This document shows positions 26,201 through 38,500 of a stretch of 64,000 nucleotides of DNA, in pieces. The translations under genes were made by a program, and so were the position numbers. Source of the DNA: Owenia fusiformis (taxonomy: Eukaryota; Annelida; Polychaeta; Sabellida; Oweniidae); the NCBI GenBank assembly GCA_903813345.2, contig CAIIXF020000001.1, positions 10,393,598-10,457,597 of the forward strand, given 5' to 3'. How positions within the stretch are numbered: the stretch's first letter is position 1; every line of letters starts with the position of its first letter. Below the pieces are notes generated by a model. It had not been told where the DNA came from and did not search any database. It saw only the letters and a program-made list of their open reading frames with translations.

Positions 26201-29200
26201 ATTGTTTGTTGTTTATTCTAGAATTTTTCCATTATTTGTTCCTCTCCATCACAAAATCATAGGCATCCGAATCATACATATGATCCACTCCCAATCCATC
26301 AATGAGGCGCAAATATCTTTCCCTACATGTTGCGAGGTTGAAGTTGGTAATCGCTGCTACATCATATGTTGAGATAGAATCAGTGTTTGTGAGTTTGGAA
26401 TATTCTTCATTTTCGCATTGTTATGTCCCCACCACATAGTGTGGGGCCATATTGTCAGCCTAGGCGCGTCCGTCCGTCCGTCCGTCTGTCTGTCTGTTTG
26501 TCTGTCTGTCCGTCTGTACGTCCGGCAGTTTTCTCCTAAACCGCTACAGATATCACCTTCAAATTTTCAGGGATAACTTATGAGTGCATACAGATGTGGA
26601 CAAAAAAGTTTCAACTCGATACCTACTTCCTGTCAGCCATTTTGAAGTCAAATGCTAAAATCCTTGTCTGCAAACTTTAAGAAAAATGGCTTCACTGTTG
26701 CTTTTAAAACTTTAATATCCTGTTCAACTCACTTGATTCTAGATCTGATTAGGTTTTGGACCTGTTAGCCCAGTCATGGCAGCCATTTTGAATGTCTTAA
26801 GAAAAGTTAGCGTGCGATAATACTTTGTATCATATTGAATGGTGTTTTTGAGTTTTCATACTTAGACTATTTAGTAGCTTTATAAAAAATTTCAGGTGTA
26901 CTTTATTGTAAAAGCCTATGTTATTGTTAACAGTAGTTATATGTGCTAATTTTGTAAAAAGAAATCAGCAAAAACTTATAATCACTTTTTTATTGTCGGC
27001 CATTTTGGATTTTTCCATCCTAAAATCTTGTCTGTAAAGTCTTGTCTATGCGTTTTCAGGCGAACCATTTGGTAGATCATTTCCAAATTTTCAGGGATGT
27101 TTCTTAGTATGAAAATCTAGATCTGATTAGTTTTTTGGCATTCTGGGTAAATGTAAAGGCAGCCATTTTGGATTTTCCGTCCTAAAATCTTGTCTGTGAA
27201 GTCTTGTCTATGCATTTCCAGGTGAAGCATTTGGTAGATCAATTTCAAATTTTCAGGGATGATTCTTAGTATGAAAATCTAGATCTTATAAGTTTTTTGG
27301 CATTCTGGGTAAATGTAAAGGCAGCCATTTTGGATTTTCCGTCCTAAAATCTTGTCTGTAAAGTCTTGTCTACGCGTTTTCAGGTGAACCATTTAGTAGA
27401 TCAATTTAAAATTTTCAGGGATTATTCTTAGTATGAAAATCTAGATCTGATTAGTTTTTTGGCATTCTGGGTAAATGTCAAGGCAGCCATTTTGGATTGT
27501 CCGTCCTAAAATCTTGTCTGTAAAGTCTTGTCTACGCGTTTTCAGGTGAAGGGTTTGGTAGATCAATTTCAAATTTTTAGGGATGATTCTTAGTATGAAA
27601 ATCTAGATCTGATTAGTTTTTTGGCATTCTGGGTAAATGTCAAGGCAGCCATTTTAGATTTTCCGTGCTAAAATCTTGCCTGTAAAGTCTTGTCTACGTG
27701 TTTTCAGGTGAACTGTTTGGTAGATCAATTTCAAATTTTTAGGGATGATTCTTAGTATGAAAATCTAGAACTGACTAATTTTTTGGGCATTCTTGGTAAA
27801 TTTTAAGGTGGCCATTTTGCATTTTCCGTTCCAAAATTGTAGCAGTAAAGTCTTGTCTACTCATTTTCAGGATAACCATTAGATGGGATCACCCATTGGT
27901 GGGGACATATTGTACACATTTGTGTTCTTGTGTTGATTTGTTGTCGGATTGTTTCTTGATGTTGACACTGCAACCTCTGTGTTTTTTATCCAAATTGTTT
28001 GTTTTAGTGGCGACATGTTGCACTTTTATTTCAGTTGCACTTGATCGGTGTCTTTTTTGTTTCACATCTGTTTGCATCCTAACATTCACTTTTTTTTTAT
28101 TCTGTCTCTAGGATTCCGCAATTGCAATATTGAAATAAATCTACTGTCGAAGTCACCTTTTTTTGCTCTGTCAGTTTCATTGTTATTGTTTACAATTTCA
28201 CTGTTTCCATTAGTTCTGTTTTTAAACAAGTCTCTATTTAGTACAGGCGTAACAGATGTTGACTGTTCATATAATCCTAATTCATTTTGTTCATGGTGTT
28301 TAGGTTCACTCAATAGTTTTTGTTAGAATTGTAATCCCTTATCCTATTAGCATCTCTCATAAGTCTACTTGGTGACTTGGTACTGGTTTGTGACCTTGGG
28401 TTGCCAAAATGGTGTGCTTTATATTCCAATGTAATAGTAGTTCCATTGTTTGTTGAATTTATCTTGTATCCTCCTAGAATGCACCCTTCGTCTTGTAACT
28501 CACTAATCAGATGCTCAACAATCTTGGGAATCATTGTTTCTTTTTATTTTCTGCAATGTTCAATATTATGTCACTGATTTTTACCTTTTTTCACAAGCAC
28601 TTTTTTCTCCTGTTTCTTTGTTGCTTGACCTTTTCGTAATCATAATTTCGTAATATAATTCAATCATGAAGTGTAGAGGCATAGATTCCAAACCAGGAAG
28701 TATTTTTATTTAAAATCCATTTGCATCCTACGCATCCCTACATCTTATCCAAATATGTTACTACATTATGAAATAAATTGGTATATTCTTTGGTTTTACA
28801 GAGTTGTATGATTTTTGATAAGTGTAAAAGTTGCTTTTGGAGCATTTTTCTATAGCCATTTTGTAGGGAAAAAATGATGAAAAAATGTACAATCTTTTAA
28901 TTTTAAGTATGACCTGAATCGATTGCAAACTTCATAATTGCACATTTGATGAGATAAACCATTTGTGTCATATTGTGAAATTATAAAGTTTGCAATTGAT
29001 TCAGGTTAAAGTGTATTTTTGGTATTTTTGTGATAATCAATGGAAACCAATGGCCTCTATTGGGATCTGCTGATATCCTCATGTTAAGTCAATGATGCAC
29101 AGCCCATTGTAAGTCAATTCAACCTTACTGAACTAAATGGCCCCTATCTCAGCCAATGTGTGCCAAAGCACTTTAATACTTTTCAAAGAATTTTATGACA

Positions 29201-29894
29201 TTCTATTCTTCATGCTACACCTAAGAATGATTCATTTTGACCATAGGGGTATTTGCCAAAAAAACACACATCTTCCTTTGAATCAAGCAAATTCATATTT
29301 TGTAAGTACGTATTAACTGTGTTTTAGGTGCCCCTGCTCTAACATCAAGAGGTTTCAAGGAGGCAGAGTTTGAGAAGGTGGCTGACTACTTAGACAGGGC
29401 TGTCAAGTTAACACTAGAGGCTCAAAGCAAATCAGGTATATCAGCTGTGAATCAATATTTCAGAATGATATCTACATCCCCCAAAAATGATAGCAACTTA
29501 CACTATCAATGGGAAAATGTTCTTTATTCAATGTTTCAGAAATGTCTTGTAACGTTTGATATTTTTACTTACAGAAATAAAAGTTTGTATTGTCAGCTCA
29601 AACAGTTCCCAAAATTGTCCCTCTTTAACCATCTTATATTTTTTGTGAATCTTGAAAAATTGAATGGAAACGATAGCCTATTCTAAGAAAATTACTTTTC
29701 ACATTTTGCACTTCATTCGTAGTTATACAAATCACATTTTGTATCGTTATATTTTTTATGTTCCAGGAACTTTAAAAGAATTCAAGGCTGTTGTGTTAGA
29801 AGATGCTGAGTTGAAAGGGAAAATGGCTGAACTCTCAAAAGATGTCTCAGAATTTGCTAGTAAATTCCCCATGCCTGGTTTTGATGAAATATGA
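8282..29894 (+). CDS. SHMT2: SHMT2-type serine hydroxymethyltransferase
   Basis: PLP enzyme that interconverts serine and glycine while charging tetrahydrofolate. Exons: 8282-8290 (tentative), 10627-10773, 13036-13115, 13497-13697, 14095-14176, 14430-14552, 15019-15158, 16067-16232, 16583-16682, 16930-17085, 29328-29435, 29767-29894; 1440 nt, 479 residues, all GT-AG and in phase. Landmarks: WTGQE then [61 protein letters not shown], and [12 protein letters not shown] with the PLP-binding lysine (K255 in this model). WTGQE and the C-terminal FPMPGFDE resemble mitochondrial SHMT2 more than cytosolic SHMT1. The first exon would supply only MSK; with the following basic [13 protein letters not shown] it could form a short presequence. 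Another, unseen first exon is possible. Intron 10 (12.2 kb) contains an opposite-strand gene. Confidence 0.93.
10190..10385. repeat. 30-bp minisatellite in SHMT2 intron 1
   Basis: About six head-to-tail copies of a 30-bp unit, itself two 15-bp halves (GGTATAATGGGTTTC and GGTATAATGCGCGTC, with variants). Because 30 is a multiple of 3 the array is stop-free in several frames on both strands, giving misleading repetitive open frames. A diverged, inverted relative lies at about 6415-6535, outside the left end of the palindrome. Confidence 0.85.
10942..12740. mobile_element. Array-bearing repeat with ATGTCACCACC ends, SHMT2 intron 2
   Basis: The ends are ATGTCACCACC (10942-10952) and GGTGGTGACAT (12730-12740). 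Inside are about 11 tandem units, each containing TCATCTACATGTTCTCAGAA, TTTGACATTTGACCTTCAA and TTCAACTTGCTTCAAATTG. Unit starts, taken from the CATCTAC motif, are near 11113, 11239, 11407, 11543, 11691, 11826, 11962, 12110, 12246, 12381 and 12529. No open frame of note. A fragment of the same unit lies at about 18535-18675, next to the nested gene. Confidence 0.8.
15407..16009. mobile_element. 603-bp MITE flanked by TTAA, SHMT2 intron 7
   Basis: Long inverted arms (about 200 bp each) begin AGGAATATTCCTTG and end CAAGGAATATTCCT, with TTAA directly outside on both sides (15403-15406, 16010-16013). TTAA targets are used by piggyBac and Kolobok transposons. Mirrored inner blocks include AAGTGATGTCAT, AAGATGGCAGC and CTATATATA. 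No transposase open frame. Confidence 0.75.
17483..18348. mobile_element. 866-bp pogo/Tigger-type MITE, SHMT2 intron 10
   Basis: Ends CAGTAGAACCTG and CAGGTTCTACTG are perfect inverted repeats flanked by TA on both sides, matching the TA target and CAGTAGAACC-type termini known for pogo/Tigger elements. Subterminal AAGTGGAACACCTC repeats occur at both ends. The interior has no transposase, so the element is non-autonomous. Confidence 0.75.
18708..21595 (-). CDS. Death-Death-NHL protein, nested in SHMT2 intron 10
   Basis: Three exons on the minus strand: 21595-21277, 20944-20666, 19948-18708; 1839 nt, 612 residues, all GT-AG and in phase. Residues about 10-95 and 107-199 are two Death domains sharing GFTDDEL-like and [18 protein letters not shown] segments; the second sits alone in a 279-nt symmetric (phase 1-1) exon. 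Residues about 200-330 are a Ser/Gln-rich linker with a duplicated YGNPPS..MSVQS motif. Residues about 360-612 form an NHL beta-propeller ([39 protein letters not shown]). No RING or B-box is seen, unlike TRIM-NHL proteins. Death domains are adaptor modules and NHL propellers bind RNA or protein, so an innate-immune or cell-death role is conceivable but inferred. A minus-strand AATAAA at 18693-18688 lies 15 bp after the stop. No family symbol can be assigned; extra 5' exons are possible. Confidence 0.8.
22514..23147. mobile_element. 634-bp mariner-type MITE, SHMT2 intron 10
   Basis: Perfect inverted repeats of about 42 bp, beginning CAGGGTGTCAAATAAGTCTG, with TA on both outer sides. TA target plus a CAGGGTGTC end is typical of Tc1/mariner elements. 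The interior has no transposase. The perfect arms suggest a fairly young insertion. Confidence 0.8.
23981..24353. mobile_element. 373-bp inverted-repeat element, SHMT2 intron 10
   Basis: The ends ACTTAGCTTGTATTCGCGAA and, inverted, TTCGCGAATGCAAGCTAAGT mirror one another for about 50 bp with several mismatches (TTCGCGAATGCAAAT is exact in both). No open frame. Superfamily not assignable from the ends. Confidence 0.65.
26423..27908. mobile_element. Array-bearing repeat with ATGTCCCCACCA ends, SHMT2 intron 10
   Basis: The ends ATGTCCCCACCA and TGGTGGGGACAT are inverted. The left part has a (GTCC/GTCT)n tract. The rest is about six tandem units of about 162 bp containing GCCATTTTGGATTTTCCGTC, TTGTCTGTAAAGTCTTGTCT and TATGAAAATCTAGATCTGAT. 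A truncated second copy ends at 25265 and is followed by the same GTACACATTTGTGTTCTTG, so the repeat unit extends beyond the apparent right end, into the broken open frame next to it. Confidence 0.7.
27889..28534 (-). pseudogene. Decayed retroelement-like open frame
   Basis: On the minus strand three coding-like stretches in shifted frames follow one another: 28534-28310 (begins [17 protein letters not shown], has a [14 protein letters not shown] segment), 28313-28086 and 28089-27889 (ends [12 protein letters not shown]). Composition is Lys/Asn/Ser/Arg-rich and hydrophilic. The last residues run into the right end of the array-bearing repeat at 26423-27908, and the same ending (EHKCVQ.VPTNG) recurs in the truncated copy near 25250. 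I read this as a frameshifted accessory protein of a repeat family; the exact family is not recognised. Confidence 0.35.
28912..29006. repeat. Small hairpin repeat, SHMT2 intron 10
   Basis: ACCTGAATCGATTGCAAACT and, inverted, AGTTTGCAATTGATTCAGGT close a 95-bp foldback with one central mismatch. It lies about 320 bp upstream of SHMT2 exon 11. No coding content. Confidence 0.6.
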
Positions 29895-30051
29895 ACCACG
29901 TCTGCTTGGATTTGATGATATGTAAAATTCACATTTTAATTTTGGAGCAGTTTAAGGAAAGGGTAGAAAACTGGAATATGAATCTTCAAATGGGATTTTG
30001 TGTAAATTGTGCCTGATACCCATGAATGTGAACATATATTAGTCAGCAATT

Positions 30052-30068
30052 AATAAACTGCAAATAAA
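30052..30068 (+). terminator. SHMT2 poly(A) signals
   Basis: Two AATAAA hexamers, 30052-30057 and 30063-30068, lie about 160 bp after the SHMT2 stop codon. They give a short 3' UTR and are the likely polyadenylation signals. Confidence 0.7.
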
Positions 30069-30940
30069 ACGATATTAGATGGACTGATCTCCAAACATAT
30101 CTATGAATACATCATGTTGTTCTTTTTCCATTTGGCTAAATAAGGAAGAGGAGCAAAAACCAAAATCATGAACATTTTTGACAAATGCTCAATATGCATA
30201 CAAGTATACATGTGTAAATGTATCCATTTGTAAAGAGCAATCAGCATTAGTGACCGATGAAATATGCATTGAATGAATCTCCATATCAAGATAAAAGCAT
30301 TATCGTACAATTGTTATTTTAATGTATATGGGTTATTAAGAAATAAAATTGTCCAACATGTCGCTACTGTCAATACATGTGATATGGACTTCATGTAAGA
30401 AATGTATAGATTAAGTTGAATGAAATTGTCGACTTCTTCAGTGTTTGAGTATTGATAATGAACAATTGCATAGGAATTTTAATTGTCTATTCTGAATCCT
30501 TTTTGTAAATAATGATAATTGATTGGCCCTTTAATTTTATGATTTGAAAGTAAACTGTTCATACATGTCTAGTTTTCCCAGGGATCCATATTTGGTGCCA
30601 CATTTATGAATCCTTGAAAAGCCATTATAACAACTGCAGAGATGTAAGTTGCAATGATCCTAAAAACAAACAAAACAAACCCCAGAATCAAATTAAAGGC
30701 CCAAAGCAGGTACATTGGCTATTATTTATATGATTTGGACTAGACAGTTAAAATAAAAAAATTCTGGATCCAAGTGATATTTTTATTTTATAATATTTGG
30801 TGGAGGCGGAACCAACGGGAAAGCAAGCTGGAGAGAAGTGTAAGTTCAAAAATCAAAACATATTGATGTATTAATATTTGATTTATTTTTATATAATTCT
30901 ATTATGTATACAGGCTAATGCTTATATAATGTGGTACATA

Positions 30941-31093
30941 GTCATACACCATAGTGTATAGTCATACACCATAGTGTATAGTCATGCACCATAGTGTATA
31001 GTCATACACCATAGTGTATAGTCATGCACCATAGTGTATAGTCATGCACCATAGTGTATAGTCCTACACCATAGTGTATAGTCATGCACCATA
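30941..31093. repeat. 20-bp tandem repeat (about 7.6 copies)
   Basis: Direct copies of GTCATACACCATAGTGTATA with A/G or A/C differences at two positions. The second half of each unit contains an inverted step (TACACCATAGTGTA), so each copy can form a small hairpin. No spacers separate the copies. It lies about 1 kb downstream of SHMT2. Confidence 0.95.
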
Positions 31094-32437
31094 TTTTTTT
31101 CTCCCAGTTTATTTTTATTACATGTTCCAGTAATGGTCAATCAGTAACTGAGACATGCTATGTTGAATCTGTCTGTTGAATCTGTTAATGCAAAATTGTA
31201 CTAACAAATAAATCTATATTATATAGTAAATATTTCATATCAATGTTTTATTTCATTTCTTGAATTATACAATATAGAGTAAGAATAAGAAAACGACAAT
31301 TAAATCCTTCTTAAAATACACCAAGATTGTATTGGTAATTATGCACATTATATATCAAATTGTGCTGTAAATTTTTACAGTAGAATGAAATAATCAAACT
31401 ACATGTTCACAAAATAACCCCATAGCCAATACAATATCAGTACAATATTCATTAATAATCCAACTTGTCTCTCTATCCCTTTTTCTCACAAAAGTGATCT
31501 TGTTAAAATTCACGCACGTTTACTTTCTACATGATGAACAGGATATAAAAATAAACAGTTTTGCTTACCCTCAATTAATGGCAAATAGATGACTCAAAAA
31601 CTATGTTCAACGCATGACACATAGGTATCATGTATGTCATGACACACTTAATTAATCTTCCAGAATATAATTATATCGGAGTATATGAATACCAGTGCGC
31701 TATAGTCTACTACTGAATTCTAGTTAACAAAAAAATATTTGGTATGTGGTCACAACTCATCCTTGCAAACATGCAATATATAGTTTACTAGTTACAATAC
31801 ATAAAATATCTCATTTAAATTTTTGAATCAAAATATATTTATTTACATAACCTAAGTTGGTCATGGTATAATAAACTTACAATCCACATGAACTACAGAG
31901 GTGTTGACTACGTAATGTGATGCTACAAATCAATATTAAGTAAAATCACCTCAAGTATCATTAAAATTATGCAAGACATGCCACAGAAAATACAGATATG
32001 TATATGAAAGAATGTTTCTCCCTGTATGTTCACTGTCTTCAAATCTGTTGATCTATAGCTAAAGGACAAGGACAATATATCAATATATACACACAAAAGT
32101 GATTTGTTAAATTTAGGGAGGGGGTAAACCCCATGGCATCATATCACGTAATAAATGCAAATTTTGCCAAAGGGAGACAATACTATCATCTAGTTATTTT
32201 TACCATGTTATGTAAAAATCAGTGACTTGATAAAATACTGGTATGTTTTGTTCGGTGGAATTTGCTGCTCCGTGGAGTTGCTGTTTTTTTTAGTTAAATT
32301 TGGGGTTGGGTTAAAGTCCATTGCTTTTCTAAAAACGAATAAATTTTTTATGAGAGCAAATTTTAATTTGAAAAGAAATCAGGAAAAGTTCAATCATATT
32401 TTGTGTGAGACAAGGGGGTCAATCTGAAAATTAAGTA

Positions 32438-32898
32438 CTGTAAAACGGGTAATTTTGACACCGGGAAATTTTAGCGATTTTTCAATTTTAGGGGGTTTTA
32501 GCGCAGGAAATTTTAGCGAAATGAAGATTAATCTTTAAAAAACCAAATTAGCGAAATGCATTAGAAATTTTATCATTTATGGCAGAAGAATGAATAACGG
32601 ACATGACAGAGGAATTATCAAAATGTAAGACTTCTAACGCACATGGTATTGGTCCAAACTACTGTAATCTCATCTGACTAATCACAAAATCACGGTAGCA
32701 TTTAAAATCGTTGATTTTTCGGTCGAGCACTGAACAAAAAGCTCCTTAAATACTAGATAGTATTCATGTAGTTTCCCGGGAATTTGTAAATTTTAGCACC
32801 CGGTTTATTTATTTTAACCCCGGTTTATTTTAGCGAAACTATAGCGATCGCTAACAATCGCTAACAATTACCCCTCGCTAACAATACCCGTTTTACAG
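32438..32898. mobile_element. 461-bp MITE with CTGTAAAACGGGTA ends
   Basis: Ends CTGTAAAACGGGTA and TACCCGTTTTACAG are perfect inverted repeats flanked by TA. Both subterminal regions carry ATTTTAGCG-type repeats in opposite orientation. It sits in the SHMT2-SLC35B1 intergenic region, 145 bp beyond the SLC35B1 stop codon. The rest of 30069-33042 shows no gene; a repeat-end fragment at 32245-32293 is described among the findings. Confidence 0.75.
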
Positions 32899-33042
32899 TA
32901 TTCAATTTAGTTTGTGGGTGTACATTTGATATATTGACCTGATTCCTTTTAGGAATGAGAAAATTGTCTAGATATAACCTTCCCCAAACATTTATAAGTA
33001 TACAAAAATATCCTAGCTGCTAGTACCTAAATATCACATTGG

Positions 33043-36000
33043 TTAACTCTTTTTCTTGGCCTTTCCATAAATTGAATCTAGCCCAAGGCCTATAAAGACC
33101 AGCAAAGTTCCTACCCACTGTCGGCCTAACATTGGATTCCCAAACAGAAACACAGAACCGAGAATTGTGAAGAATTTCCTGGTTGTTGTGACGATAGAGC
33201 AAGTCAATGGACCGAATGATGTCACTGTGATGAAAATGAAGTTCTGGAAATAAAAAATTATTTTCAATATACATAAGTATGTTCAATTCTTATGTTTTAA
33301 TATGGTAGTAGTATATGTAGCAAACTTGTGTAAATTATACAATGCAAGTAATTTCATGAAGATCAGATAACAAAACATGCACAAAATACACAAGTGCATC
33401 TTTAAGATGATGATTATTTCTTTTGAAAAATCTGGAAATCCAGTGGTGTTGAGTTATTAAATGAAATCAACTTCTTTTATTCAATTTGAATTTTAGACAT
33501 ATCAGATGATCCTCTTGGCTTGTCAAGCTTTTCTTATAAGAATTTGCTGCATACGTATGAAGAATAAATATCAAACCAGAAAAAAAACATATTTTGAAAA
33601 ATTAAATGAATATTGAACCATGGAATATATACATATAATTGCAGTGGGCTACTAAAGCTAATTCAGTGAATCTGCACCAGATTTAATTTGCACTGAATAA
33701 TACAACACATCATTGGTAAATAAATAAATACAGCTGATTCTGTCTGTACAAGAGCTATTTGCTATTTCAATACCTTTGTTTTAATTCCAACATATGAATT
33801 GATATCAAACTACCACCACCTCCTAGCAACTGTGTTAATCATTTGTTCGTTGTTGCAAATGCAACATTTAACAACAAATATTGGTGGCTATAACAGGGAT
33901 GTGTCACCATACTAAGAATTAATGATGAAGACTTTACTCACCTGACCGAGTGCACTGGCCACACTGAAGCTGACCATGTTGATGAGGACTGTGGGGTGTC
34001 TCTGCACAAACCCTAGGAATGCTATACCCTCACCAGTGAGCACAAGACCTGAAAGCAGCATATGAATATACTATTATACAGTAAAACCTGTCTTAGTGAA
34101 CACCTCTCTCTAGTGAACACCTGTCTCTAGTGGACATCCTCCCTACACACATACTCTACTGGCGTCTGTATAAATTACCCTCTCTGTGGTTATACCTACC
34201 AACACTGAACTTTTTCTTTTGGGCAAAAAATGTTCAATTACACAGGTTTCATATTTTACTATTTAGGGTACACTTTATACTATTCACTTAACAACTATTC
34301 ACAACTAAGCTGCATGCACATCTGCATTTTAAAAAGAAAATTCTTGGACAACTTAATAATAAAACAGAAATTGAGTTAAACGAATAAAGACTGAATGTTT
34401 GTTATTGAAAGTTAATTTCAATAAGATAAGATTTCAAATGGACATGAGGTTCAATTCAAAAAAATTTGACAAGACTACAAAATAAGCTTTGTGTGAAAGA
34501 TGTGATACGAAGGTTAGGAAATGACATACTTGTGCCTAGCCATAGTATGGACCAGGTGTTCATATTGAGCATCATGTGGTGGGCCTTGGTCATATGCTCA
34601 GTCCTCATGCGGTCTTGAGAGGCCCCTGTTAGACCATCTAAGGTGAGAGATATAATCTGAAATAAGAGATATAGTTATGTCAGTTTGTGGGTCTTGAGAG
34701 GCCCCAGTTAGACTATATAAGGTGAGAGACACAATCTACAATGAGAGATACTGTACCCTCACCATTTTTCCCCCACACTATGTGATGAGAGGGCGGGCAT
34801 AAATTTGAGGCCGTTCAACAAATGTGCATGAAAATACAATTGAAAGTGGAGTCAACTTACCAATAAAAGTTCTCCAAAGCCAAACAGAGTATCTGAAGAA
34901 GCAGCTGTAGATTTTTTATCTTTATACATAAATAGGGCCACCCCACTAACAATGAGGAAGACACAGAGGTATTTGGCCAATGGATAGCGCTTTCTTGCTA
35001 ATAGGACTCCAAGTATCATCACAGGGATGGGCTTTATAGACTTCCCCAGCACCTACAGAAATAAACATCAATATAACTGCATCTTTAATGACCTGTTAGA
35101 AACATACACAGTGATTTACAAGGAAATCTTCTAAAATTCAATTGCAACATTATAATATCAGAGAATAGAAAAATAGAAATGATGCACTGCAGACTCATGC
35201 TGTCATGTATTTGCAGAAATGGAATATTTTTCCATCTGATTTTTGACATCATGGAAAAACTATAAATCTGATGATGCAGACTAACCTGAGTAGGGTATGG
35301 GACATGCTGTAGGGAGTGATTACTGGCCAACATGGCACCAAGATAGGTGAGAGAACAACTGATATAGAACCATATTGGAGTCTTATCTTCACCTGGTTTG
35401 GTTACAGCTATAGCTGCAACAAAACAATAAATAAATTACGTATATATATACGAGGGGTGATCAGGAATTTCTGGACCGTTGGCTCTATTTTTGCCATTTT
35501 TTATCCTTTCTTAGTGATTTTTTCACACAATTTAACCCAAATATAGAAGACCCTGTATATTGTACTTATGTTATTGTCCAGAACAATCAAATCAAATCTT
35601 TGTCACTACAGGTATGTCAAAGTATAAGAGAATAAACAAGTACAGTGTATGTAGGCATTCAAGCTAGCCTTTCACTTGAAAAGGGAACGAAAAATTAAAC
35701 TTACTTGCTCTGGCAAATATAGCGTTGATGATACATTGAACAAACACTAATGCTAGTGTGTATGTGAACTTTTCTTGTGTTTCTCCCTCTCCATATTTCC
35801 CCTTTGTACTGCAAATACAAAATTATTTTTATGAAAAAAATTAAAAAAAACTACATGATGAAACTACATGTACAATTAAAGCAAGGAAGATTACAGCCCG
35901 GTTATATGGTTTTCTTGTATATCTTGTTTTATTCATATAATAGATTGTGATTCTAATCTTCAAATAATTTTTTCTTTTATGCATAACAGTTACAGTGTTC

Positions 36001-38299
36001 TCATATGATGGATGATTCAATTTCATGTTGCTCTCAGTACAATCACTGAAATGTATAGTAACATTTTAAGGATATTATTAAACCATTCAGATATTATCAA
36101 AATTATTTAATAAAGAAAACTTAGTTCAGTTGCCATGTTCCTTCTCTGGTATATTCCTCATTATACAGATTGTTCAATAAGTAAAGCTAATTTTGCTCTA
36201 AAACTTGTTTATCACTGCCCATCATGCATTCGCATTCTTACAAGCATATGACATTTTCTAACTACAATATCCTGAAAAAATGTTATTGGAAAATAGTGGA
36301 AAAGTGGTTGCAATAGCAACCCGGAAATGGGTTTCGCAAAGCAATGGGTAAAATAGTGCCATTGGATACTTGGCTCATATTGGATGGTATTTTCAATGTA
36401 ATGAAAGTGACAGCTGTTTTGAAAAGCAAGAATTCTTGAAATGTGTAGTTAATTTAGCTTCTGGTGGACTAATTGCATTGATTATTTTTTGTAAACAGAA
36501 TTTCAAAAGAAAAATCATAATACAATTTCCTAAAAATAAGATCTTATTTAATATATGCTTCCATCTTAATTTTTGAGGGTATATAAGCAATGAAAAATTG
36601 TATATTCAAAACAATCCACATGTATATTTGGTTATTAAAGGGGTCAATAATGGCTTAATTCCATGTTATTTAGACTGAGATTTCATAATTTTAGGTACAA
36701 AATAAAACTGTTTTGCGTTAGTATAGTATTTTCACAAGACATCGTTTCATAAGTCATTTTTTCATGCTAAAAAAGTCTATAATTACTTGAATCATTTTGA
36801 AACTCATTTATTGAAGTTGTGTTATAGGTTTCAAAATATTAAAGTTAAATTGTTTTTTAATTGAATACAAACTATTTTGAGCATTATTATAAAACTTTAA
36901 TTCTGGTTCTGTGAAGAATTCAAGATCAGTACATCTACAATTAATTCTCTTGCACAGTTCAATATTTGATTGACAGCTCTATTTTTGCATCTTCCATATT
37001 TGGGAGTGAAATTGATGGCCTGTATTAAAACTTCAAGGTCAGGCTGATCTGGTCACCCTCTAAGACAATTTAAAATCAGAATATTGCCTGAAATATTGAT
37101 CAGTTCTTTCTTTATTTTCTCAGTTATGACATATTTATAGAAAAATTGACCTTTCAAATCATTATTAGTTTTTTAATATCAGTTAATTTGAGAGGTTTTA
37201 ATCACAATCTTTTTTATTTGAAAGGAATTTTTTACAGTATTTTATAGGACTATTTTGTCAAAGAATTTCTGATGGAAATCCCAGTTTCATGATTGTGATG
37301 TTACAAATGATTAATGTTTCTTAGTACACTCTAACAGCCTGTAGCCAGGAGGGGGATTCGACCCTACCCCCCCCCACACACAAAAAAATCTTTCAAAAAC
37401 ATATGTGATTTTGGGCCAATTTGTCAAATTTGAACCCCACCTAGAATTTATTAAAAATTGACCACCCCTTAGAAAAGTTAGCTACAAGACTGGTTTAAAC
37501 ATCCATATGTTAAACACATTCAATTTTAAGAAATATTGATGTTTAGAATATTAAGTAAAACATTAGGACTACATATATAGAGGTTATTTAATGGGAGGGA
37601 TGGAATATGAATTTTATTTCAAGGGAACATATGATATTGACCAAGGAAAATATGATATTGACCGAGGGCGACAGCCCGAATGTTAATATGATATTTTCCT
37701 AGGCCAATATCATATTTTCTCGAAAATTCATATTCTATCATGACCATCAATAACTTATTTATTCCATAATATTTTTCTGAAATTTGTTTTGTTTTGTCAT
37801 CACCCAATGATGGTGGCATTAAATAATATGGATCATAATATACCGTAATAACACAATATTAAGTCTCATGACATTTTCTGATAGTTCTGATACATGATTT
37901 TGGATGATACGGGATCCAATACGGGATCTGATACGGGATTTTGGCTGACATGGGATCTGATACAGGATTTTTCCTGTTATTTTCCCGAGGAAAACATGTT
38001 ATTATGGAATAAATATGATTATACTATAAACACCCTATCAAAATAACTCACATCATCTCCTGTATTATCCCATAGTAAAAGTAGCATACCAGAATCCCAG
38101 ATGCACAAATGAACAACTTCAATTTACTTTTACTCTCATAATTTTCTCTTTCCAGGGCTTCTTTACTACCAGATACATTAACATCCACTGATACTTGGCC
38201 CATCTTTTCTTGATCTTTCAAATTGTTAGTTTCCACAGTCTCTTTATCAGAGAAAATGACAGAATCCTTGGTGTTTTTTAATAGCTCCTCATCAGCCAT
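33043..38299 (-). CDS. SLC35B1: SLC35B1: ER nucleotide / nucleotide-sugar transporter
   Basis: Seven minus-strand exons: 38299-38052, 35808-35705, 35413-35286, 35052-34861, 34656-34530, 34048-33942, 33243-33043; 1107 nt, 368 residues, all GT-AG and in phase. SLC35B1 is a multi-pass ER membrane transporter (ATP/ADP exchange and UDP-sugar transport have been described). Conserved landmarks: [26 protein letters not shown]-type [10 protein letters not shown] with [76 protein letters not shown] and [15 protein letters not shown]. The N terminus has about 50 extra acidic, Lys/Ser-rich residues before the first membrane helix compared with the short vertebrate form. The C terminus ends KKKS, which fits a KKxx ER-retrieval signal. 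It faces away from the bHLH gene beyond the gap. Confidence 0.95.
34079..34260. mobile_element. Pogo-like MITE in SLC35B1 intron 5 (sister copy in AGBL5)
   Basis: Starts TA then CAGTAAAACCTGTC, followed by TAGTGAACACCT-type repeats and CACATACTC.ACTG, and ends at a degenerate inverse ACAGGTTT. A close copy with the same order of blocks is at about 59682-59860 in AGBL5 intron 3. The right border is approximate. Confidence 0.6.
37560..38000. repeat. Hairpin and short tandem repeats in SLC35B1 intron 1
   Basis: AATATGATATTGACC and its inverse GGCCAATATCATATT form a foldback at about 37635-37720. Degenerate copies of GATACGGGATC.GATAC follow at about 37895-37975. The remainder of this intron (35809-38051) shows no recognisable coding segment. 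Confidence 0.5.
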
Positions 38300-38500
38300 G
38301 ATTATCCATTTCAGTGTGTAATAAAATCATTTAGTAACTAAGCATATGTAGAGTTATTTCATCAACCTACTACATACATCTGCACCATATGCTGAAATTC
38401 TGATGCATGTAAATTACTCTATTATTGATTAATGATTAGACACAAGATTTTCTATAATCCTCAAGTTTTAAATATATTTGTTTTGACATTCAGCCTCTAT

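Noticed and set aside
30941-31093. CRISPR-like 20-bp repeats
   Set aside because: The copies are directly adjacent with no spacers, in an animal genome; an ordinary minisatellite.
37345-37385. tRNA T-arm-like GGATTCGACCC
   Set aside because: No acceptor stem or anticodon arm could be placed around it; it adjoins a C-rich run in repeat-like sequence.
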